A stretch of 6,471 bases of DNA from Methanosalsum sp. (GTDB lineage Archaea > Halobacteriota > Methanosarcinia > Methanosarcinales > Methanosarcinaceae), in NCBI GenBank assembly GCA_007127385.1, contig SKZM01000115.1:1-6471 (forward strand), read 5' to 3'. The notes under the pieces are model-generated. The model did not search any database and had not been told where the DNA came from. It was given only the letters and a program-made list of their open reading frames with translations. Below, piece by piece: positions 1 to 4,481 of this stretch (position 1 is the stretch's first letter; the number at the start of each line of letters is the position of its first letter). The translations under genes and the position numbers were made by a program.

Positions 1-716
1 ACCCTGTTTATTATATCAACATTGAAAACATCACGTATCCATGCTATACTATTGTCTTTTCTGAAAAATCTATACTCAAAACGGCGTGTAGTCCCATATT
101 CCACACATTCACTAAAATACTTTACAGCCTTTTCTTTATCTTCCGGATGTATGCGATCTATCCAGAACTGCATATCATTCCATTTTTCAGGAGGATAACC
201 CAGAATATATGTGACCTGTGGGGCAACATAGGTCCATCTATCCTGCAAAAGATCATATTCCCACAATATAGCGTCAGTTGATTCTGCCAGCTTCTTGTAC
301 TTTTCCTCACTGGCTTTAAGCTTCTCTTCAGCTACCTTGCGATCAGTTATATTTTCATGATAGATAACGACAAGGTCCTGGTCAATACATTTTCTGGCAT
401 GCATGATAAACCAGCGTTTTTTATCAGGAGAATGGCAGGGGTATTCAAGGTCAAATTCATCACATTGACCTTTGATTATATCCATTATTCCTTCGAAAGC
501 TTCTTTAGCGAATTCATCTCCTTCAAGCATTGCCTTTTCTGCCACTTTCAGGTAGTTAGAACCCAGATTACTGTTTATAAGATCAGGATTGTTATTTTCT
601 TTTGCAAATTTTTCCCATTGCTTATTATAAGAAACAATTTTTCCTTCAAGGTCCAGAAGAATCACATTCAGGCCAAGGGTGTCTAGAACATTTTTGTTGA
701 AATTATTTGAGTACAT
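1..716 (-). CDS. PAS-domain sensor protein (probable signal-transduction histidine kinase), N-terminal part
   Basis: Reading the minus strand from the ATG at 716 gives 238 uninterrupted codons to the window edge, so the C-terminal part is missing. Residues about 8-125 form a first PAS domain (NVILLDLEGKIVSYN near the start, then YPCHSPDKKRWF around residues 92-103, a pattern I know from PAS sensors, ending in HENITDRK). A helical linker (about 126-145, AEEKLKASEEKYKKL) leads to a second PAS domain of PAS_3 type (about 146-238; ILGYPPEKW, IHPEDKE, FEYRFFRKDNSIAWIRDV). There is no signal peptide or membrane segment in this part, so the sensor is probably cytosolic. The start is supported by a purine-rich GGGGGAG just upstream. 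Tandem PAS modules of this kind usually precede a histidine kinase core in methanogens, but that core is outside the window, so kinase activity is inferred. Ligand unknown; Cys85, Cys94 and Cys110 in PAS1 are visible but nothing shows they bind a cofactor. Confidence 0.9.
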   Translation of the reverse strand, partial: MYSNNFNKNVLDTLGLNVILLDLEGKIVSYNKQWEKFAKENNNPDLINSNLGSNYLKVAEKAMLEGDEFAKEAFEGIMDIIKGQCDEFDLEYPCHSPDKKRWFIMHARKCIDQDLVVIYHENITDRKVAEEKLKASEEKYKKLAESTDAILWEYDLLQDRWTYVAPQVTYILGYPPEKWNDMQFWIDRIHPEDKEKAVKYFSECVEYGTTRRFEYRFFRKDNSIAWIRDVFNVDIINR

Positions 717-719
717 ATA

Positions 720-726
720 CTCCCCC
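720..726 (-). promoter_or_regulatory. Ribosome binding site of the PAS sensor gene
   Basis: On the minus strand GGGGGAG lies three bases before the ATG at 716. It is a strong purine run in an AT-rich spacer and fixes the start, although the spacing is shorter than usual. It also means this gene has a leadered mRNA, unlike the regulator and exchanger genes in the window. Confidence 0.6.
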
Positions 727-808
727 GTTGCATTAGAATTATGTTTTTTCTATTCCGAGAGATTTTGTTGGGTAGCATTTTTTCATCATCATAATCATAA
801 TTTTAGAT

Positions 809-834
809 AATGTTGAACAGTAGTCTTCAACATT
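809..834. repeat. Perfect 9-bp inverted repeat upstream of the PAS sensor gene
   Basis: AATGTTGAA (809-817) and TTCAACATT (826-834) are exact reverse complements separated by eight bases. The dyad centre is about 105 bases upstream of the PAS sensor start. It could be an operator for a dimeric regulator or a hairpin in a long leader. No T-run follows immediately on either strand, so a terminator is less likely. The symmetry is seen directly; the function is inferred. Confidence 0.45.
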
Positions 835-1067
835 TTAGAATGTTTCGAAATTAGTTCAATAAAAAATTTGTTTAGAAAGTAGGCGACAATACAAAATAGA
901 TGTCCTGAATTCGAGTACGATTTTTAAAAAGAGATAGTTTTCCAATGTAATCGGAGTCCTGTAATTTTGTATTTGATAGGCTCAGTATGTCTGAACTGAG
1001 TCCATATCTTTATCCCGGTCTGAATGATCGCAAATATCAGCCGCGAAAAGGTACATCTGGTAGTATT

Positions 1068-1108
1068 CAATAAAAATAATAATTGGTCAGTATAAATTGT
1101 AATTACAA
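1068..1108 (-). terminator. Probable transcription terminator of the winged-helix regulator gene
   Basis: On the minus strand, ten bases after the regulator's stop codon, comes the perfect 12-bp palindrome TTGTAATTACAA (1097-1108), followed after about a dozen bases by a T-rich tract, AATTATTATTTTTATTG (1068-1084). Archaeal RNA polymerase terminates mainly at U-rich tracts, so the T-rich stretch is the more meaningful part; the palindrome may add structure or be a protein site. Confidence 0.4.
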
Positions 1109-1118
1109 GAGATCAGTC

Positions 1119-1496
1119 TTATATCTTTATTTCTTTCAACTGGTTTATGGTGGCAATCATTTCTTCCTTTTTTTCAAAATATTCTGATTCAAAGGTCTCG
1201 ATTATTGATCTCATTGGCAACGTAAGCATATAATATTTAAGTGGTCTTCCTTTATTGTTTGTTTTCTTTTCATCTCGCTCTTCGATCCATCCTCTCCTGC
1301 GAAGAGTACGCATTGCAACACTGACCTCTGGTTGTCTGAGCCCGGCAGCCCTTTCTATTGTTTGTGAGGTCAGTTCCCTGCAGGACATAAGGCACGCAAT
1401 AGTAATTGCCTGTGTTCTTGGGACATTAAGACTCTGGAGAAGATCAATGATCTCAAAATCCTGATCCGTTAGCTTTAATGGTGTTTTATCCTCCAT
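1119..1496 (-). CDS. Winged-helix transcriptional regulator (archaeal predicted regulator, COG4738-like)
   Basis: A small cytosolic DNA-binding protein of 125 aa from the ATG at 1496, beginning MEDKTPLKLTDQDFEII. An N-terminal helical part (LLQSLNVPRTQAITIACLM) is followed by a helix-turn-helix (ELTSQTIERAAGLRQPEVSVAMRTLRRRGW split over two helices, with RQPEVS at the start of the recognition helix) and a basic wing (RDEKKTNNKGRPLKYY). The C-terminus is a charged helix that probably dimerises. The layout resembles archaeal regulators of the COG4738/MarR-ArsR-like group; this placement is from memory. Two earlier in-frame ATGs (1517 and 1508) exist, but the TATA box at 1521-1530 puts the transcript start at about 1498, so the third ATG, with a leaderless mRNA, is preferred. 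It is transcribed divergently from the neighbouring permease gene, which makes that gene a plausible target. The signal sensed is unknown. Confidence 0.85.
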   Translation of the reverse strand: MEDKTPLKLTDQDFEIIDLLQSLNVPRTQAITIACLMSCRELTSQTIERAAGLRQPEVSVAMRTLRRRGWIEERDEKKTNNKGRPLKYYMLTLPMRSIIETFESEYFEKKEEMIATINQLKEIKI

Positions 1497-1520
1497 GTAT
1501 ATGATCATAATATTCAAAAG

Positions 1521-1530
1521 TTTATATAAT
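1521..1530 (-). promoter_or_regulatory. TATA box of the winged-helix regulator gene
   Basis: ATTATATAAA on the minus strand fits the archaeal TATA element. Its centre is about 29 bases before the ATG at 1496, so transcription should begin within a few bases of that codon. No Shine-Dalgarno sequence precedes any of the three candidate ATGs, consistent with leaderless translation. Confidence 0.55.
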
Positions 1531-1533
1531 TTA

Positions 1534-1541
1534 TGTACCTG
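1534..1541 (-). promoter_or_regulatory. CAGGTACA element, regulator-facing copy
   Basis: CAGGTACA on the minus strand sits three bases upstream of the regulator's TATA box, where a TFB-recognition element or a transcription factor site would be. An identical octamer faces the permease gene at 1690-1697 on the plus strand. The shared element may bind the regulator itself; this is inference. Confidence 0.35.
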
Positions 1542-1689
1542 TATCGATTGTTAACACCATTAATATCCATCTACTATAGCTCATATATTATATCCAGTGC
1601 TAATTTCCATATTTATAGTCACATATCATAGAATGTTTCTGACAAAACAGTTAAAGCCGATCTTAGCAAATAATAACTTTAAAGAATTG

Positions 1690-1697
1690 CAGGTACA
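1690..1697 (+). promoter_or_regulatory. CAGGTACA element, permease-facing copy
   Basis: The same octamer as at 1534-1541 but on the plus strand, 48 bases before the permease ATG and followed by the AT-rich ATAGTTAATTTC, which could serve as a weak TATA region (predicted transcript start about 1730). Each copy lies in the same direction relative to the gene it precedes. Confidence 0.35.
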
Positions 1698-1745
1698 ATA
1701 GTTAATTTCTGGTTCTTATTTCATATTTTAAATGAGACGGATTTG

Positions 1746-2912
1746 ATGTACGAGCATATAATCGCATTTCGTCATATAGGCGCAAGAAAAAGGCATACTT
1801 TCTTTTCAGTATTAGCTGTAGCACTGGCAGTAGCGGTTATAGTGGTAATGATGTCCATGCTATCAGGATTTCAGAATCAGCTTATTGAATCCACTGTTGA
1901 ACAATCTCCTCATATAACTGTTAACCCCTCCAAAAATGAAGATGATTTATATCTTTACAGGCATTTCACAGATCAGATTATTGGAATGGAAGGGATTGCA
2001 GCAGCTTCGCCTGTTATACTTAAACCCGGTGCAATGGAGTACAAAAACAACAGGGCCGGGGTATCAATTGAAGGCATCGACCCGGAAGCAGAGCATGCAA
2101 CCATGCGTGCAGGTGAGCATATAATTGAAGGTAGTTTTGATGCACTCTCCTATGTATACCATGGTGTGGTCATTGGAAACAGACTGGCAGAAGAGATGGA
2201 ACTGTCTATGGGAGACAGGGCCAGTTTAGTGGCTCCTGATGGTAGAAGTACAACTGTGGAAGTAGTAGGTATCATACATACAGGAACTCCAAGAGATGAG
2301 AATATTGTTTATGCAAGAATTGATAAAATACAGGATTTCTTTGATGAGAAGGGTGTTGTTTCACTGATCCGGGTAAGGGTTGTGGATATTAATGAAGCTG
2401 ATGATCTAGCTGCTTTAATTGAAATGAACACAGACCTTGAAGCTTTAAGCTGGATTGAGGTAAATCGTGAACTATTCCAGCTACTTAATACTCAGAGAAC
2501 ACTTATGTGGATATTCTATCTGTTGATCTATACAATAGCAGGGTTTGGAATTGCAAATACACTTGTGACGGTAGTTATGGATAAGAAAAGAGAGATAGGG
2601 ATGCTGATGACAATGGGGGCTTCCAGAAAGAGTATAACCTCTGTTTTTGTAATAGAAGCAGCTATACTGGGGATAATTGGCGTTTTGCTCGGGTGTATCC
2701 TTGGATATTTAACAGCAGTAGCTATTGGTCTTTATCGTATTGAACTTCCGCAGGAGGTGTATTTTGGTATTGCTGAAATTCCAATGGATGTACAGTTATC
2801 CAATTTTATTATAGCTGCATTTTTTGCAATAGTGGTCAATATGATCGCAGGGGTATTTCCAGCAAAGCAGGCTTCACAGCTTGACCCGGTTGAAGCTATT
2901 GAAGGAGAGTAA
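1746..2912 (+). CDS. FtsX/LolE-like ABC transporter permease (DUF214 type), copy 1
   Basis: A membrane protein of 388 aa that would form the transmembrane half of a MacB/LolCDE-type ABC system, which couples ATP hydrolysis in the cytoplasm to work on lipids, lipoproteins or other extracytoplasmic substrates. Topology: a basic amphipathic N-terminus (AFRHIGARKRHTFF), membrane segment 1 at about 19-40, a large extracytoplasmic MacB-like core domain at about 41-250, then membrane segments at about 252-278, 298-330 and 352-373. The cytoplasmic loop KKREIGMLMTMGAS (about 280-293) is the FtsX-family signature that contacts the ATPase, and the tail PAKQASQLDPVEAI is typical of the family. The ATG at 1746 is preferred to a TTG one codon earlier because it matches the family's N-terminus; no good Shine-Dalgarno is visible. 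It diverges from the regulator gene and converges with a paralogue. No ATPase gene is next to it. Substrate unknown. Confidence 0.9.
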   Translation: MYEHIIAFRHIGARKRHTFFSVLAVALAVAVIVVMMSMLSGFQNQLIESTVEQSPHITVNPSKNEDDLYLYRHFTDQIIGMEGIAAASPVILKPGAMEYKNNRAGVSIEGIDPEAEHATMRAGEHIIEGSFDALSYVYHGVVIGNRLAEEMELSMGDRASLVAPDGRSTTVEVVGIIHTGTPRDENIVYARIDKIQDFFDEKGVVSLIRVRVVDINEADDLAALIEMNTDLEALSWIEVNRELFQLLNTQRTLMWIFYLLIYTIAGFGIANTLVTVVMDKKREIGMLMTMGASRKSITSVFVIEAAILGIIGVLLGCILGYLTAVAIGLYRIELPQEVYFGIAEIPMDVQLSNFIIAAFFAIVVNMIAGVFPAKQASQLDPVEAIEGE

Positions 2913-2999
2913 AGTGATTTAGAAGCGACTCGCATGTAAAGATAGTGATCTGAATAAATTGTTCATTTTATCTGCTGGAAATCGCTTCCACAGGGTCAA
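2881..2999. repeat. Long imperfect inverted repeat across the convergent permease ends
   Basis: Bases 2881-2901 (starting TTGACCCGGTTGAAGC) and 2979-2999 (ending CACAGGGTCAA) are reverse complements at 17 of 21 positions. Both arms encode the conserved LDPVEAI / FDPVEAI tails of the two paralogues. A second, exact 7-bp pair, GAAGCGA at 2922-2928 and TCGCTTC at 2982-2988, shares the right arm. Read-through transcripts from either side could fold here. The gene-free gap is only 55 bases and has no long T-run, so how termination occurs is unclear. Confidence 0.5.
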
Positions 3000-4134
3000 A
3001 TGATGCTGCTTTTTGTGCAGGATATATTCCTGCCAGAAGGTTTAACAGTGATATCCCTGCAATGATCACCAGTATATCTATTGCTCTTATTACCACCGGG
3101 ATGGTGGTCATTCCAAAAATAGCGGTCTCTTCTGCAGCAATATCATATCCTCCAATTGCAAGGGCAGCTGAAATGCCGGCAACAGCACCAATGATAGCTC
3201 CCAAAAGCCCAAGTATCGTACTCTGTATGATAAAGATTTTTCTGATGCTATTCTTTGATGCTCCCATGGCCATAAGTATCCCTATTTCTCGGATCTTACC
3301 CAAAACAATCATATTCAGTGTACTTACTACTCCAAAGGAAGCAATCAGTGCAATAAGGCTTAACATGATATTGTTTGATACTCTCTCAATTGCCAGTGTC
3401 TGCAGTATTTCAGGATTTGATTCACTCCATCCGGTAGCATCATATCCCATCGTGCTTATTTCCTGGGCAATTTCAAGGTCATTATGTATATTTTCAATAC
3501 GAACAGATATTCCGTTAATTACATCAGGTGTTCTGTAAAAATACTGTGCTGTATGGATGGAAGTGTATACCAGATTCACGTCATCTGGTGTATTACTTTC
3601 AAAAATACCTATTATTTTAAGTGAAACTGGTCTTGCTTCCGGAAAAAATGCCTGAATGGAATCTCCCATTTCAACATCAAGTCTTTCTGCAAGTTCTTTA
3701 CCTATAATTATAGTATTTGATGAACGGACAAGTTCATCAAAATCACCTTGAATAATATGCTCCCCTGTCCTGAACACTTCGTGCTCTCTTTCAGGTATTA
3801 TCCCTTTTATCAATACATTGCGGCTTTTATCTTTATGAGTTATAGAAGCTTCACCTGCAAGATAGGGAGATGTGGCTATTACCTGGTCAACTGTTTCTAT
3901 ATCATAAAGGACACTGCTGTAGAGGTAAATATATTCCCTGTCATTTTCAGGTGAAATCGTAACATGGGACATTCTATCAACAGTGGTTCCAAACAGTTCC
4001 TGTGTAAAACCTGCCATAAATGCCTGTGAAACTACCAGTATCATGACTGCAAGGCCTATTGCTGCAACAGCTAAAAGTGTCTGACGCCTTTTTGATCTAA
4101 TATATCTGAGTGCAATGAACAGTTCGTAGCTCAA
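2968..4134 (-). CDS. FtsX/LolE-like ABC transporter permease (DUF214 type), copy 2
   Basis: A 388-aa paralogue of the permease at 1746-2912, with the same length, topology and an almost gap-free alignment. Shared blocks include GEHII.GDFD/SFD (about 124-134), the MGD block (about 156-158), REIG.LM.MGAS..SI (about 282-297) and the PVEAI tail. Membrane segments lie at about 19-40, 255-279, 298-328 and 350-371, with the extracytoplasmic core domain between the first two. The start is an uncommon TTG at 4134: it sits six bases after GAGGT (4141-4145), the N-terminus SYELFIALRYIRSKRRQTLL matches the family start, and the next Met is residue 31, inside membrane segment 1. It faces copy 1 tail to tail and diverges from enolase. 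No ATPase gene is nearby, so a partner ATPase must be encoded elsewhere or shared. Substrate unknown. The two copies differ too much to be a recent duplication. Confidence 0.9.
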   Translation of the reverse strand: MSYELFIALRYIRSKRRQTLLAVAAIGLAVMILVVSQAFMAGFTQELFGTTVDRMSHVTISPENDREYIYLYSSVLYDIETVDQVIATSPYLAGEASITHKDKSRNVLIKGIIPEREHEVFRTGEHIIQGDFDELVRSSNTIIIGKELAERLDVEMGDSIQAFFPEARPVSLKIIGIFESNTPDDVNLVYTSIHTAQYFYRTPDVINGISVRIENIHNDLEIAQEISTMGYDATGWSESNPEILQTLAIERVSNNIMLSLIALIASFGVVSTLNMIVLGKIREIGILMAMGASKNSIRKIFIIQSTILGLLGAIIGAVAGISAALAIGGYDIAAEETAIFGMTTIPVVIRAIDILVIIAGISLLNLLAGIYPAQKAASFDPVEAISSR

Positions 4135-4140
4135 ACCAGG

Positions 4141-4145
4141 ACCTC
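4141..4145 (-). promoter_or_regulatory. Ribosome binding site deciding the TTG start of permease copy 2
   Basis: GAGGT on the minus strand, six bases before TTG at 4132-4134, matches the archaeal anti-Shine-Dalgarno at normal spacing. It supports the TTG start in the absence of any nearby ATG or GTG. Confidence 0.65.
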
Positions 4146-4291
4146 GTAAATATTATGGAGCAAAAAAATGAAAATACTGATATCTCATAAACAATATGAT
4201 TATGGATCATCTGAATTATATTACAGCTATATATCGATCTTTTTTTGATTTACCTCTATCTGTATTCTATCATAATATTTATTCTCGAAAC

Positions 4292-4299
4292 TTTAAATA
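4292..4299 (+). promoter_or_regulatory. Candidate second TATA box (TTTAAATA)
   Basis: TTTAAATA is close to the archaeal TATA consensus and reads nearly the same on both strands. On the plus strand it would start a transcript at about 4322 and give enolase a leader of about 160 bases; on the minus strand it would start one at about 4270 towards the permease. Direction and use cannot be decided from sequence alone. Confidence 0.3.
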
Positions 4300-4332
4300 T
4301 CATTCGTCCCTGATCTTTTTTATGTTAAATTC

Positions 4333-4342
4333 TCACATGTGA
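4333..4342. promoter_or_regulatory. Perfect 10-bp palindrome, possible operator
   Basis: TCACATGTGA is fully self-complementary; the flanking TT and AA two positions further out extend the symmetry to 14 of 16 bases. It stands out from the surrounding A/T runs and lies between the two divergent genes, so it could be a binding site for a dimeric regulator. Function is inferred. Confidence 0.3.
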
Positions 4343-4410
4343 AAATTTTTTGTAGAAATTTATTTTTTAATGGATTTTAACAATTAAGTTATTGTGAATG
4401 TTATACCAAA

Positions 4411-4425
4411 GTGACCTGCGGTAAC
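4411..4425. promoter_or_regulatory. Dyad directly upstream of the enolase TATA box
   Basis: GTGACC, three bases, then GGTAAC pair at five of six positions. The dyad ends one base before the TATA run, overlapping the place of the TFB-recognition element, so a protein bound here would affect enolase transcription. It is the most G+C-rich patch of the spacer. Confidence 0.3.
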
Positions 4426-4426
4426 A

Positions 4427-4434
4427 ATATATAT
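4427..4434 (+). promoter_or_regulatory. TATA box of the enolase gene
   Basis: ATATATAT, with its centre about 52 bases before the ATG, predicts a transcript start near 4457 and a leader of about 25 bases. This places the upstream in-frame TTG at 4437 inside the promoter and rules it out as the start. GTGGTGG at 4469-4475, six bases before the ATG, is a plausible ribosome binding site. Confidence 0.5.
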
Positions 4435-4481
4435 GTTTGAAACACTGTATTACATTACCGGTCTTTAAGTGGTGGAATGCA

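Larger units (their letters stand above)
717..1118. other. Intergenic region between the PAS sensor and regulator genes
   Basis: This 402-base, AT-rich spacer lies upstream of the PAS sensor gene and downstream of the winged-helix regulator gene, both on the minus strand. It holds the dyad at 809-834, a small self-complementary TTTCGAAA at 842-849, a weak inverted repeat CTCAG/CTGAG at 981-1000, and the palindrome plus T-rich stretch at 1068-1108. No clear TATA box for the PAS gene could be singled out; ATCTAAAATT on the minus strand around 799-808 is the best weak candidate. A 28-codon plus-strand ORF at 987-1073 is open but has no convincing promoter or ribosome binding site. No tRNA or other RNA gene was recognised. 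Confidence 0.6.
4135..4481. other. Divergent intergenic region between permease copy 2 and enolase
   Basis: A very AT-rich spacer of 347 bases carrying promoters for two divergent genes. For the minus-strand permease the candidate TATA elements are GATATATAGC (about 4227-4236) and the near-symmetric ATATTTAAAG (4291-4300); neither is decisive. On the plus strand it holds TTTAAATA (4292-4299), a perfect palindrome TCACATGTGA (4333-4342), a dyad at 4411-4425 and the enolase TATA box. No ORF or RNA gene was recognised within it. Confidence 0.6.

Noticed and set aside
357..686. Plus-strand ORF of 109 codons opposite the PAS sensor gene
   Set aside because: The minus strand encodes clear PAS motifs through the whole stretch, so the plus-strand ORF is a shadow with no recognisable features.
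981..1000. Inverted repeat CTCAG/CTGAG in the spacer
   Set aside because: The stem is only five base pairs with a ten-base loop and has no T-run after it, so it is weak as a terminator or structured RNA.
875..1008. Minus-strand open stretch of about 44 codons in the spacer
   Set aside because: It has no Met start, no ribosome binding site and no motif that I recognise; such stretches are expected by chance.
1743..1745. TTG start one codon before the ATG of permease copy 1
   Set aside because: The ATG at 1746 gives the family-type N-terminus and is the stronger start codon; nothing favours the TTG.
3062..3538. Plus-strand ORF of 158 codons inside permease copy 2
   Set aside because: It is the antisense of a membrane-protein gene whose family motifs are unmistakable; its hydrophobic look comes from the opposite strand.
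4380..4395. ACAAT/ATTGT inverted repeat upstream of enolase
   Set aside because: Five A/T-rich base pairs around six bases are likely by chance in such an AT-rich spacer.
4437..4481. 15-residue N-terminal extension of enolase from the TTG at 4437
   Set aside because: The TTG lies just after the TATA box and upstream of the predicted transcript start; enolase similarity begins only after the ATG at 4482.
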